This document shows positions 17,006 through 28,532 of a stretch of DNA of 64,000 nucleotides, one piece after another. Under the pieces are notes generated by a model. That model was not told the DNA's origin and ran no database searches. It saw only the letters and a program-made list of their open reading frames with translations. This stretch comes from JAFGBI01 sp964454025 (GTDB taxonomy: Bacteria; Myxococcota_A; Polyangia; Polyangiales; Polyangiaceae). Numbering within the stretch: position 1 is the first letter of the stretch; every line of letters begins with the position of its first letter. The stretch is taken from NCBI GenBank assembly GCA_964454025.1, contig CAYVRP010000013.1:38140-102139 (forward strand), written 5' to 3'. The position numbers were made by a program, and so were the translations under genes.

Positions 17006-17995
17006 TCAACCGGGGCCACCCGGGTCGCTCATCCGGCGGCCGCGCCGGGGCGAGATGCGCAGGCGGGCGAAGACGGCGCGCTTCTGCCGCTGCTTGTACG
17101 CGTCGTGGCTCGCTTCACCGGACTCGTTGAGCGCCTCGCTCTCGGCGTCGAGGATCTGGAACTCGCAGAGCATGTAGACGATGGGGCCGAGCCCTTCGGA
17201 GCCGTCGGGGGCAAGCTCCATGAGGCCTGGGGGGACCCGCACGGGGACGTCCGTGACGAAGTGGATGACCCGGTAGGTGGGGGCGCTGAAGGCGTTGTCA
17301 CCCGCGTGGAGCTGGTCGTCGTCGTCGAGGTCGAGCTGCTGGCACAGCCGATCGAGGTGCGGGTGCGCCGCGCAGTAGGACCGGAAGGGGAGGATGGTGT
17401 TGGCGCTCTCCTTCGGCACGACGTAGGTGAACGGGAAGAGGCGCTCCGTCAGGTAGAGCAGCACCGGAAGGATGTGGTCCTTACTGCGGGTGACGATCCG
17501 GAAGCGGAGCTTGTCGTAGAGGGCGGCCGCCGTGGCCTCCGGCTTCGACAGGAGCTTGGTGTACGTCGAGTCGGGGTTCTTCCGCCCGCCGATGAACTCG
17601 GTGATCGGGAACCCCTCGCTGAGCATGGTGCCGATGACCCGGTAGACCTTCTCCTCTACGAAGTGGAACAGGTCCCGGTCGCTCACCGGGAGGCAGAAGA
17701 GCAGCTCCCGGCCCGCCATGTGGTTGATGATCTGCAGGGCCTTGAGGATGGTGCAGGCGCAGAGCTGCCGGTGGCCCTGCCCGGAGGCGAGCAGCAGGAG
17801 CTCCTCGATGGAGGCCTGCTCTACCGGGCGGGGGATGGAGAAGGCGAAGTTGCGCCGCAGGTAGCTGATGGCCTCGGCCTTGATGTGGTCCATGTACTCC
17901 CGGTCGCTCGGGGCGTCCGGGTCGAGCTCGTGGATGTGGATGAACGCACGGGCCTCCTCCAGGCTCCGGAAATGCAACCGGTGCCAGTCGATCAC
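17006..17995 (-). CDS. TIGR04552-like protein with RelA/SpoT-type nucleotidyltransferase features
   Basis: The 329-residue protein contains, in order, spaced residues that match the (p)ppGpp synthetase fold: G-R138-K-N-P-D-S143-x-x-x-K147 (compare R-x-K...S...K), Y-D161-K-L-R-F-R166-I-V (compare D...G-x-R-I-V), Y-R-V-I-H245 (compare G-Y-x-S-x-H) and C-E278-F-Q280-I (compare E-x-Q-I-R). The synthetic arginine and the G-Y glycine are replaced, so activity is doubtful. I believe it belongs to the myxobacterial TIGR04552 group, from memory. The GTG at 17995 is the first standard start, but reading continues upstream to 18151, and a CTG at 18127 overlaps the stop of the preceding gene (CTGA). That longer form adds 44 residues ending DDFSLHDVEALRLVLSG, which looks structured. 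The true start may be the CTG. Confidence 0.8.
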   Translation of the reverse strand: MIDWHRLHFRSLEEARAFIHIHELDPDAPSDREYMDHIKAEAISYLRRNFAFSIPRPVEQASIEELLLLASGQGHRQLCACTILKALQIINHMAGRELLFCLPVSDRDLFHFVEEKVYRVIGTMLSEGFPITEFIGGRKNPDSTYTKLLSKPEATAAALYDKLRFRIVTRSKDHILPVLLYLTERLFPFTYVVPKESANTILPFRSYCAAHPHLDRLCQQLDLDDDDQLHAGDNAFSAPTYRVIHFVTDVPVRVPPGLMELAPDGSEGLGPIVYMLCEFQILDAESEALNESGEASHDAYKQRQKRAVFARLRISPRRGRRMSDPGGPG

Positions 17996-18123
17996 CGAAG
18001 TGCCGGACAGAACGAGCCGGAGCGCTTCGACGTCGTGGAGCGAGAAATCGTCGAGCGCCTTGAGGGGGCGATGGCCGCCAGGGGGCTGCCAGGGCCGTGG
18101 CCGGTCGATGCGCGGGGTTTTCG

Positions 18124-18300
18124 TCAGTTGCCCGAGTTGGTGGTGGTCGCCCTACCGGCCGCGGGCCGCTGGAGCGACAGGGTCCCGAAGAAGATGCCCA
18201 AGGTGACGCCGAGTACCGCGATCTGCGCACTGAAGGCCCCGCCGGCTGCGAGAAGGAGGGCGGGGACGAGCGCTGCGATGTACCACGGGCTGAGCTTCAT
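18124..18300 (-). CDS. Small two-helix membrane protein
   Basis: A 58-residue protein, MKLSPWYIAALVPALLLAAG..., with two hydrophobic helices (about residues 7-23 and 25-43) and a Ser/Asn/Gly tail. There is no recognisable family. Its stop codon (18124-18126) overlaps a CTG that may begin the RelA/SpoT-like gene, which suggests translational coupling. Upstream, at 18414-18434, lies a palindrome within an AT-rich patch that may regulate this unit. A short membrane protein coupled to a nucleotide-signalling-like protein is suggestive but unproven. Confidence 0.65.
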   Translation of the reverse strand: MKLSPWYIAALVPALLLAAGGAFSAQIAVLGVTLGIFFGTLSLQRPAAGRATTTNSGN

Positions 18301-18413
18301 GCGTTTCTCCGGCGCTGAATCACCGACGCGATCCGGCCTCGCCCGGGACTCCGCGAACAGGGGAGAACCGGGCCTACGCCGACGGCGCGGCGGTGGTGTG
18401 ATACGAAGCAACT

Positions 18414-18434
18414 ATGTAGCATTGTGTACTACAT
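18414..18434. promoter_or_regulatory. Candidate operator: ATGTAG-N9-CTACAT
   Basis: A perfect 6-base inverted repeat, ATGTAG then nine bases then CTACAT, in the most AT-rich stretch of the area (18400-18450). It lies 114 bases upstream of the leftward small membrane protein start at 18300 and downstream of the stop at 18503. Symmetry and location suit a dimeric regulator, or part of a promoter. Not supported by any known consensus. Confidence 0.4.
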
Positions 18435-18502
18435 CTAAGGACGGAGCGGCAAACTGTTAGCCGGGCTCCGCGGGCCGTTCAAGTGGCGCGCGACCGGGCC
18501 GC

Positions 18503-19054
18503 TTATTTAGGTGGGTGAGGTTCCGACAGGCGCGGCGCGGCTGTCGCGGGCGCCGCGAAGGGCACCGAAGAATCCAGGCGATCGGGCGCTCGTCCTACTC
18601 CGTCAGCCGACCGAGCGGCGGGCGGAACGGGTTCGGCCGTCAACGGCGAGCGCACCCCGGTGAGGCTCGGGTCGCCGCGCGGTGCGGGCGGGGCCGCGAA
18701 GACGATTACCTCCCGACCCGTGATCGAGACGTGACGCTCCACGGTGCTCTCGAGGCGATCGTTCGCGGTGGAGCGCTCCACCCGGATCTCGACGACGTGG
18801 TCTCCGGAGCGGAGCGAGACGGGGTGGCGGAGGCGGCGCGGCGCCTGTGCGGAGAAGACGTGGGAGAAGCCCGCTCGCTCCTCCGGTGCGTCCACCCGCC
18901 AGTAGTTCACGGCGACGCGCCGCACTCCGGCGGGCTCTCCCAGGTCGATGACGAGATCGCGTTCCATGGGTAGCTTCCCCCAGAGCAGCGCCCCACCGGT
19001 GACGACCGCCAGGGGCAGCAGCACGAAGGCCGCGCGACGACGCAGCGAGGTCAC
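18503..19054 (-). CDS. Membrane-anchored protein of unknown function, coupled to a cytochrome c lipoprotein
   Basis: A 183-residue protein: GTG start, basic n-region (TSLRRRAAF), one hydrophobic segment (VLLPLAVVTGGALLWG), then a beta-rich domain with FGF/IG-like alternation (RVAVNYWRVDAP, HPVSLRSGDHVVEIRVERST), and a Pro/Ala/Arg tail. It starts on a GTG that overlaps the upstream stop by four bases (GTGA, 19051-19054), so it is coupled to the cytochrome c gene. Probably periplasmic. I do not recognise the domain. Confidence 0.72.
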   Translation of the reverse strand: MTSLRRRAAFVLLPLAVVTGGALLWGKLPMERDLVIDLGEPAGVRRVAVNYWRVDAPEERAGFSHVFSAQAPRRLRHPVSLRSGDHVVEIRVERSTANDRLESTVERHVSITGREVIVFAAPPAPRGDPSLTGVRSPLTAEPVPPAARSADGVGRAPDRLDSSVPFAAPATAAPRLSEPHPPK

Positions 19055-19698
19055 GGGGCGCTGGCCTTCAGGGGCGGCGTCACGGTAGCGGGGAGGGCGG
19101 CGCTCGGCGCCGGCCGGTGCGCCGCGGGATGGGGATCGGCCGAGCCCTCGGCGCGGGCTGGTCGGGATGTCGCGACGGGGGCTGCGGACGGGGGCACCAC
19201 GGGCTCGGCGCTCGGGGCCGCCGCGGCACGGGCGGGGGAGGCGCTGGAGCCCGGGCGGGGCTGCCCGGCGAGGAGGCGCACCACCTGCACCAGACCGTCG
19301 AGGAGCGGTCCCTCCTGCCCGAAGCCGGGCATCGCGCCGCGGCCTTTCAGGATCGTCGCCCGGAGTTCGGCGTCGGAACGGCTGGGCACCCGGGCCGGCG
19401 CGGTGAGGTCGGCGGCCCGGAGCAAGGCGCCGTCCGGCCCATCGCCGCGTCCAGCGGGGCCGTGGCAGCGGACGCAGCGAGCACGCCACACGTCCAGCAC
19501 GCTCTCGTCGATGTCCGGCTCCGCGCGCTCCGACCCGATGGGGCGGCTCGCGGGCAGCGGCGCCGTGGCCGCCGGGTCGCCGTCGTGGTCGGAGGGGCGC
19601 CACTCGCGCCGATCGCGCCCGCTCGAGCATCCCAGCAGCAGCACGGCCGCCACTGGCACGACCGCGGCGACCGGTCGGAGGTGAGCAGGAGCGACCAT
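19051..19698 (-). CDS. Mono-haem cytochrome c lipoprotein
   Basis: An electron carrier on the outer face of a membrane. The N-terminus MVAPAHLRPVAAVVPVAAVLLLGC has a good lipobox (LLLGC). Haem attachment C-V-R-C-H follows at about residues 75-79, and the distal methionine lies in GAMPGF near residue 120, the layout of class I cytochromes. The flanking linkers are rich in Ser, Pro and Ala; the C-terminal 80 residues are probably unstructured. An ATG at 19740 would add 14 basic residues. It is the first gene of a coupled pair with the gene at 18503. The ccmC/ccmD genes near the left edge are consistent with active haem attachment here. Confidence 0.87.
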   Translation of the reverse strand: MVAPAHLRPVAAVVPVAAVLLLGCSSGRDRREWRPSDHDGDPAATAPLPASRPIGSERAEPDIDESVLDVWRARCVRCHGPAGRGDGPDGALLRAADLTAPARVPSRSDAELRATILKGRGAMPGFGQEGPLLDGLVQVVRLLAGQPRPGSSASPARAAAAPSAEPVVPPSAAPVATSRPARAEGSADPHPAAHRPAPSAALPATVTPPLKASAP

Positions 19699-19818
19699 CG
19701 TCCTGCGGCGACCGCCGCCGCGTGCAGGGGCGCGCCGCATCGCCGCCCCTATAGCATGCGGCTCGGCGCGGATCCGTGGCAACCGCGCCGGCTCGTTCGG
19801 GTCCAGGCGCTCAGCGCT

Positions 19819-20469
19819 TCACTCGAAGACCTGGCCGCCCGGCGCGCCCAACACGGGCTTGCCCATGTAGGGCTTCCCGTCGAGCTCGGCCTTGTGGAAC
19901 TCGGTGCGGCGGTTCTGGGCCTTGCCCTCGGCCGTTGCGTTGTCCGCGATGGGGCGCGTCTCGCCGAAGCCGACCGCGACGAGGCGATCCGCGCTCACGC
20001 CGGCCGCGATCAACCACCGCTTCACCGCCAGGGCGCGCTCGCCCGAGAGCTTCATGTTGTGGGCGTCATCGCCGTCGTTGTCGGTGTGGCCTTCGATGCG
20101 GATCTTGGTGACGCGCGGGTTCTCGTCGCAGAAGAGCTTGAGCTGCCGGAGGACCTCTTGGGTGCCAGGATCGCTCTCCTGGATCGTCGAGCTGTCCTTC
20201 TCGAACACGATGTTCCCCGGGATGTTGACGCGCCCGTCCTTGTCTACCGTGTACTTCTTCGCGGGCGCGGGCGCGGGCGCTGCGGTCGCCGGGGCGGTAG
20301 GGGCCGGCGCCGCCGCGGTGGCGGACGGGGTGGGGGCCGGCGCCGGGGTCGGGGCAGGAGGCGGTGGGGTTTCGGCGCCCTTGTTCACCGTCACGGTGCA
20401 GGCGGCTGCGACCGAGAGCGCGCACACGGTGCCGAGAAACGTCGCAAAAGAAGCAGTCGAACGTGCCAT
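19819..20469 (-). CDS. OmpA-family peptidoglycan-binding lipoprotein
   Basis: Tethers outer membrane or lipoprotein structures to peptidoglycan. The N-terminus (MARSTASFATFLGTVCALSVAAAC) ends in a lipobox-type cysteine, followed by a Pro/Ala/Thr linker (about residues 30-70) and an OmpA C-terminal domain (about 90-200). It carries the hallmarks NIVFEKDSSTI, RIEGHTDNDGDD near 123-134 (the diaminopimelate-binding aspartate lies here), ERALAVKRWL near 143 and GFGETRP near 163, plus NRRTEF near 188. A strong AGGAGAGAG-type ribosome-binding site precedes the ATG. The 288-base gap to dnaE holds the divergent regulatory region; no other gene is visible there. Confidence 0.92.
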   Translation of the reverse strand: MARSTASFATFLGTVCALSVAAACTVTVNKGAETPPPPAPTPAPAPTPSATAAAPAPTAPATAAPAPAPAKKYTVDKDGRVNIPGNIVFEKDSSTIQESDPGTQEVLRQLKLFCDENPRVTKIRIEGHTDNDGDDAHNMKLSGERALAVKRWLIAAGVSADRLVAVGFGETRPIADNATAEGKAQNRRTEFHKAELDGKPYMGKPVLGAPGGQVFE

Positions 20470-20757
20470 CTTGGTTCTCTCTCCTGGTCAGCGAAGCATG
20501 GGGTGCCCGCCCGGGATCACCGACCGTCCTTCCGCGGACTCGGTAGCCCACCTCGACCATCCGGCGCAAGGTGTCGCTTGCCCCAGCCGTTGCGCTGGCA
20601 CGGGCGATGGACGGAGCAGCCCGGGCTTCTCTTCACCGGCGACCTGGATAGAGCATCCCCCACCAGGCTCGACGGGTGGCCGGTCGGCCTGTCCTCCGAG
20701 CCGGGCGTGGCGGGGACATGGGGCGCGGGCGGGGGTAGTGGAGGAGCGGCTCCGAGC

Positions 20758-24318
<3,561 letters not shown>

Positions 24319-24395
24319 ACATCGCCGGCCGGGTCGGGCGGGGCCCGGCGAGAAGTGCTCGAAGAGGGGCGCGAAGGGCGTTATCGTGTGGAGCG

Positions 24396-25655
24396 ATGAA
24401 GGAGGCGCGCGACGAGCTCGTCCGGATCGACTCGCGGGGGGAGGCCCACCCGATCGGGGTCGTGGCGAGCCAGCGCATGCGCGCGCGTGCGGGGGCCTAC
24501 CGGCTCCTCCCCGCGCCCGGCCACGTCGTGTTCATGCGCTACACCGGCGAGGATGGCCGACGTGACGTCGACGACGGGGCCGTCGTCCGTCTGGCCGGTG
24601 AGGTCACCTCCCCCGGGACACTGTGCGACGTGCTCGCGATGGTGGCCCAGTCCGGGTGGCGCGGGGAGCTCGTCGTGCTCGACTCCGACCATTCCCGCTC
24701 GGTCTTCTTCGAGCAGGGCTTCATCGTCGGCGCGCTGACCACGGTGGAGGAGGAACGGCTCGGCCGGGTGCTCTATCGTTTCGGGGTCATCACCGACGAG
24801 CAGCTGTCCACGCTGCTCGCGCGGATGGACGGCGGGCAGCGCCTCGGGGAGGCCGCGGTCGAGCTCGGTTTCGTCACCCAGGAGCAGGTCTACGAGTTCA
24901 TGCGGCGCCAGGTGGAGGAGGTCGTCTTCGCGACCCTGACGGTCAGCGATGGGACCTTCTTCTTCCTGGACGGCTTCGACGACGGAAGGTTGATCACGCG
25001 GCACGCGATCTCGGCGCAGGCCATCCTCATGGACGGGGTGACGCGGCTGGACGAGATGCGGTTCTTTCGCGAGAAGATCCCGAGCGCCGACTTCGTGCCG
25101 GTGCGGATCGAAACCGGCGTCGAACCGCCGGAGGAGTGCCAGGCGCTCTTCGCCGCCATCGACGGCAAGCGGAGCATAGAGGACCTCGGGCGCGTCACCG
25201 GGGAGGGGGAGTTTCGGACCACGAAGCACGTCTATCAGCTGATCCAGTCCAAGCTGGTCAAGATCGAGCCGCCACGGATGACGGGCGGGCCGGAGGCGAT
25301 CGTGAACATGGCGAACACCGCGCTCCAGGCGGTGTTCCGGATGATCGCGGCTGCGGGCAAGACCGCTCCGGTTCGCGACAACCTCGCGTCGTTCGCCGTG
25401 GGCGCCGGCGTCTACGACATCCTGTTCCGCAACGCCGGGCCGAACGAGCAGGGGATCCTCCAGGCGCGGGCGGTCGCGGACAACCTCCTGGTCGTCGCCG
25501 GCGACGCCGACCCCGAGAACATCCTGAAGCAGATGCTGCACGAGTACGTCAGCTTCGCGCTCTTCAGCGCCGGCGCTGCGCTCGGCTCGGAGAAGGAGGC
25601 CGAGCTCGGTCGAGAGGTCGCTCCCGTGCTGGCGCAACTCCGCCCCAAGGTCTGA
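24396..25655 (+). CDS. DUF4388 (PATAN-like) signalling protein
   Basis: Large family in myxobacteria and cyanobacteria; often adaptor-like proteins in two-component or polarity networks. The 419-residue protein has a DUF4388 domain at about 65-200 (opening GEVTSPGTLCDVLAMVAQSGWRG) and a second half that is helical (about 210-400; EPPRMTGGPEAIVNMANTALQA). No membrane or export signal, so cytoplasmic. The ATG at 24396 lies 77 bases after the dnaE stop; co-transcription is possible. A hairpin follows the stop codon. Confidence 0.88.
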   Translation: MKEARDELVRIDSRGEAHPIGVVASQRMRARAGAYRLLPAPGHVVFMRYTGEDGRRDVDDGAVVRLAGEVTSPGTLCDVLAMVAQSGWRGELVVLDSDHSRSVFFEQGFIVGALTTVEEERLGRVLYRFGVITDEQLSTLLARMDGGQRLGEAAVELGFVTQEQVYEFMRRQVEEVVFATLTVSDGTFFFLDGFDDGRLITRHAISAQAILMDGVTRLDEMRFFREKIPSADFVPVRIETGVEPPEECQALFAAIDGKRSIEDLGRVTGEGEFRTTKHVYQLIQSKLVKIEPPRMTGGPEAIVNMANTALQAVFRMIAAAGKTAPVRDNLASFAVGAGVYDILFRNAGPNEQGILQARAVADNLLVVAGDADPENILKQMLHEYVSFALFSAGAALGSEKEAELGREVAPVLAQLRPKV

Positions 25656-25661
25656 GGATCG

Positions 25662-25686
25662 CCGGCCGAGCGCGGTCCGCGGCCGG
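25662..25686 (+). terminator. Hairpin after the DUF4388 gene
   Basis: CCGGCC (25662-25667) and GGCCGG (25681-25686) pair around an inner GCG/CGC with a GA bulge, 7 bases after the stop. No T-run follows. It would end or stabilise the dnaE-DUF4388 transcript just before the tRNA-Lys promoter. Confidence 0.4.
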
Positions 25687-25688
25687 TC

Positions 25689-25717
25689 TGGTCACCCGGC
25701 GCGAGTCGCGCTAAGAA
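25689..25717 (+). promoter_or_regulatory. Candidate promoter of tRNA-Lys
   Basis: TGGTCA (25689-25694; four of six matches to TTGACA) and TAAGAA (25712-25717; four of six to TATAAT) are exactly 17 bases apart, and the -10 lies 12 bases before the mature tRNA 5' end. The TAAGAAACT patch stands out from its GC-rich surroundings. Confidence 0.5.
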
Positions 25718-25729
25718 ACTCGCCTTTCC

Positions 25730-25802
25730 GGGTCGATAGCTCAGTTGGTAGAGCTGCGGATTTTTAATCCGTCGGTCCAGGGTTCGAGTCCCTGTCGACC
25801 CA
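25730..25802 (+). tRNA. tRNA-Lys (anticodon TTT)
   Basis: Cloverleaf read by eye: acceptor GGGTCGA pairs with TCGACCC, D-arm with AGCTCAGTTGGTAGAGCT, anticodon stem GCGGA/TCCGT closing the loop TTTTTAA with anticodon TTT, and T-arm with GGTTCGAGTCC. The discriminator is A25802; the terminal CCA is not encoded (CCC follows). Promoter-like hexamers lie just upstream. No integrase gene lies near its 3' end. Confidence 0.96.
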
Positions 25803-25952
25803 CCCTGTCGGGGGCGCGAGGGCGGCGCCAGCGGTGCGGGCGCCCCTCCCGGAGATTCCGGGGGGCGCCCCCGTGGGCGGCCGCGCGGGCGTGCCCGGAG
25901 GCCCACTGCGCGGCGGGGCGTCAGGCGCGCGACGCGGTATGATCGGGCTGCC

Positions 25953-27305
25953 TTGGCGAACCACTGGTCACCACGAAGTGCCGCGCGGCGGTGCCTGAGG
26001 ACCCGCGGGTGGGTGGCGGCGGCGCTGATGGTCCCGCTGTGGTTTTGGGCCGCGTGTGGGGACGAGGAGGCGTCGCCGGGGGCGCGGCCGTCGGTGGGAG
26101 ACGGCGGCACGTCCTCGAGCGGTGGGGGCACACTCGGCAACGACGGCGGCGCCAGCGTGGGGACGGTCTTCCTCGGCCGACGTTGCGTCAGCACCTTCGA
26201 TTGCGGGTTTCGGCTCGAGTGCCTGACCGTGGACTCCGGGGTGTTCGGCGGTGAGGGGCCGCCCGGCGGCTACTGCACGGTGTCCTGCGATGAGGATCCC
26301 TCGATCTGCGAGGACATTGCCCCGGGGGCGACGTGTCAGGCGCTCGGAGCGAGCGCCGCGTCCGGTCGCTTCTGCGCGCTCGGCTGCACCCTGGGTGCCG
26401 CGGACATGAGCTCCAAGTGCCACGAGCGGCGCGACACCGCCTGCGTGGCCTCCGCGTCGGGGGCCGGGCTCTGCGTGCCGCGCTGCAATTCGGACACGGA
26501 TTGCTGCGCTCCGGGGGTCGTCTGCGGGCCCGCGCGGTTCTGCGACCACGCCACGGGGCTGTGCGCGCCCCAGCGGGCGACCGGGCTGGCCGTCGGGGCG
26601 CCCTGCGCGGGCGCCGCTGACGACGCGTGTCGGGGGCTCTGCCGGGAGGTGCCGGGGACCGATCCGCCGCGCTTCGCGTGCACCGAGCCGTGCACGTTCG
26701 GCGCGTCGCCCGCGTGCGGCTACGCGCCGGAGGACGGGCCCGCGCCTGCCTACTGCTACGACGCGGACGACCCGGACGTCGCCGCGGCGCGCAGCGCTGG
26801 CGACGGCGGTTGGTGTGTCGCCGTCTGCGACTGCGGGACCGACTGCGGCGAGGGGCTCCGTTGCCTCGCCTTCGGCGATCCAGCGGACGCCCTCGCTACC
26901 GGTCGGTCCGGCGTCTGCGCGGGCGCTGCCCGGGCGGGGGAGCCGCTCTCGTGCGACGTTCCTGCGAGCGGCGGCGCGGGCGGCCAGGGGGGCGCGGTCG
27001 AGGCCGGAGACACGGGGGCGGTCGAGGCTGGCGCGAGTGGCGGCGCCGGGGCGGCGGCCGCGCTCGGTGGAGGGGGCGCTGCTGGCGCGGCCGGTGGCGC
27101 CGGGGGCCTGGCGGGTCATGGGGGCGCTCGGGCCGGCGCAGGCGGGGAGGAACGGCTCTCGCAGGGCGGGGCCGCGGGCGCGGGTGGGGTCGGTGAAGCT
27201 GGCGTACGAGGGGGGGCGAGCGGAGCGTCTCTCCGCGCGGGTGCGGGCGCGGACGTCGGCGGCGCCAAGACGGGAGCCCCGTCCGGTGCGGGCCAGCCCT
27301 CTTGA
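25953..27305 (+). CDS. Secreted Cys-rich lipoprotein with Gly/Ala-rich C-terminal tail
   Basis: Probably an outer-surface protein. It starts on TTG (25953); there is an overlapping ATG at 25939 in another frame that soon ends, so TTG is the better start. The N-terminus has a basic head, a hydrophobic core (LMVPLWFWAA) and AAC as a weak lipobox. The folded part (about 75-325) has about 30 cysteines in many CXC and CC pairs (YCTVSCDEDPSIC, CDCGTDCGEGLRC), so a disulphide-rich fold is expected. The last 125 residues are a Gly/Ala-rich tail (GGAGG-type repeats) that may be unstructured or adhesive. No family recognised. Confidence 0.75.
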   Translation: MANHWSPRSAARRCLRTRGWVAAALMVPLWFWAACGDEEASPGARPSVGDGGTSSSGGGTLGNDGGASVGTVFLGRRCVSTFDCGFRLECLTVDSGVFGGEGPPGGYCTVSCDEDPSICEDIAPGATCQALGASAASGRFCALGCTLGAADMSSKCHERRDTACVASASGAGLCVPRCNSDTDCCAPGVVCGPARFCDHATGLCAPQRATGLAVGAPCAGAADDACRGLCREVPGTDPPRFACTEPCTFGASPACGYAPEDGPAPAYCYDADDPDVAAARSAGDGGWCVAVCDCGTDCGEGLRCLAFGDPADALATGRSGVCAGAARAGEPLSCDVPASGGAGGQGGAVEAGDTGAVEAGASGGAGAAAALGGGGAAGAAGGAGGLAGHGGARAGAGGEERLSQGGAAGAGGVGEAGVRGGASGASLRAGAGADVGGAKTGAPSGAGQPS

Positions 27306-27353
27306 TGGACCGCGCGGTCGCGCGGACGGGCTCCGGCCTGCCACGCGACAGCC

Positions 27354-27391
27354 CGAAAAAAAGAGCCGGGCCGACGTGAACGTCGGCCCGG
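27354..27391 (-). terminator. Intrinsic terminator of the leftward OmpA-like gene
   Basis: An 11-bp perfect stem CCGGGCCGACG (27366-27376) with CGTCGGCCCGG (27381-27391) and loop TGAA. On the reverse strand it is followed by a run of seven T (27356-27362 as A on the forward strand), so it is a canonical rho-independent terminator for the gene that stops at 27447. It also lies between two convergent genes. Confidence 0.85.
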
Positions 27392-27446
27392 TCGGTTCTT
27401 CGGGGCGCGCGGCTCGAGGGTGATCGAGCCGTCCGCGCCGCCGTGG

Positions 27447-28331
27447 TCACTTGCCCGTGGACTTGATCGCGCTCGCGCCGGCAGGGGGCGGAGGCGCCGC
27501 GGCCGCCGCTGGGGCCGCCGCGGCCGCCGGGGCGGTCCACGGGGGCTTCGCGGGGATGTTCGGCTTCACGCCCTTCTTCTCCGCCGCCTCGCAGCCGAGC
27601 TTCTCCTCGGTACGCTGGCCATCGACGTACACGATCTTGAACTCGACGCGGCGGTTGGCGGCGTGCGCCGCCTCGTCCGTGCCCTCGTTCTTCGGGCAGT
27701 AGAAGCCGTAGCCGACCGACGTCAGCCGCGCTGCCTCGACCTTCTTGGCCACGAGAGCCGCCTGCACCGCCTTCACGCGCTGCCCGGTCAGGGTCTTGTT
27801 CAGGGCCTCGTCACCCTCCTTGGACGCGTGGCCTTCGATCTCGACGAGCTGGATGCCCGGGTTGTCGGCCATGATCTTGGCGACCGCGTCGATGACCTCC
27901 ATCGAGCTACCCTCGATCTCCGCGGAGCCCTTCTTGAAGAGGATCTCCTTGTTGATCTGGATGGTGCTGCCCTTCACCTCGGCGACCGGCTTCTCGTCGG
28001 GGCAGCCGTCGTCGTCCTGGAAGTCGTTCTTGGTTTCCGCCTGATCGGGGCACTTGTCCGCCGGCACCGGGACGCCATCGCCGTCGCCGTCGAGGTTCGG
28101 GCAGCCGTCGTTCGGATCCGGCGCCGCCTTGTCCTCTGCCTCGTTCGGGCATTTGTCGTCCGGGTTGGCGATCCCGTCGCCGTCGTCGTCTGGCGGCGGT
28201 GCCGGGGCCGGCGGAGGCGGCTCGGTGCCAGTGGACATCTCCAGGCTGGCCTTGCAGCCGACGACAGCGAAGGCGCCGCACATGCAGAGCACGATGGCGC
28301 TTGTCCAGTTGGTGTTGCGCGAGAATCGCAT
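27447..28331 (-). CDS. OmpA-family lipoprotein with thrombospondin type-3 calcium-binding repeats
   Basis: A cell-envelope lipoprotein that anchors to peptidoglycan. The 294 residues begin MRFSRNTNWTSAIVLCMCGA and end the signal in FAVVGC (lipobox). Residues about 45-110 hold Asp-rich TSP3-type repeats (DDDGDGIANPDDKCP, LDGDGDGVPVPADKCP) that should bind Ca2+. An OmpA domain follows (about 115-255): KEILFKKGSAEI, VEIEGHASKEGDEALN, RVKAVQAALVA, GYGFYCPKNEG and NRRVEF. The Ala/Pro tail is low complexity. GGAGGG about 13 bases before the ATG is a likely ribosome-binding site. The arrangement is typical of myxobacterial OmpA-like proteins. Confidence 0.93.
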   Translation of the reverse strand: MRFSRNTNWTSAIVLCMCGAFAVVGCKASLEMSTGTEPPPPAPAPPPDDDGDGIANPDDKCPNEAEDKAAPDPNDGCPNLDGDGDGVPVPADKCPDQAETKNDFQDDDGCPDEKPVAEVKGSTIQINKEILFKKGSAEIEGSSMEVIDAVAKIMADNPGIQLVEIEGHASKEGDEALNKTLTGQRVKAVQAALVAKKVEAARLTSVGYGFYCPKNEGTDEAAHAANRRVEFKIVYVDGQRTEEKLGCEAAEKKGVKPNIPAKPPWTAPAAAAAPAAAAAPPPPAGASAIKSTGK

Positions 28332-28532
28332 CGGTCTAAACCCTCCAGTTTCCCCACGGTGGTTGCCGGCAGGGGAGCCGGCTTCTCTCGGACTTCGCAC
28401 CCGCCGCGCTGGGCCGTAGCCCTCCTGTCGCGGGGGGACGCCTCAGCGAGGGATGGACGCCCGAACGTACCAATTCGGCTCGCCCTTGGGAACGATGTGC
28501 GATGTGTGAACCAAATGTAGGTCGGTCGGCCG

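Noticed and set aside
19117..20757. N-terminal extension of dnaE by 547 codons
   Set aside because: That region is the antisense of the cytochrome, OmpA-like and intergenic DNA; conserved DnaE sequence starts at MAVEFVHLHVHS (20758).
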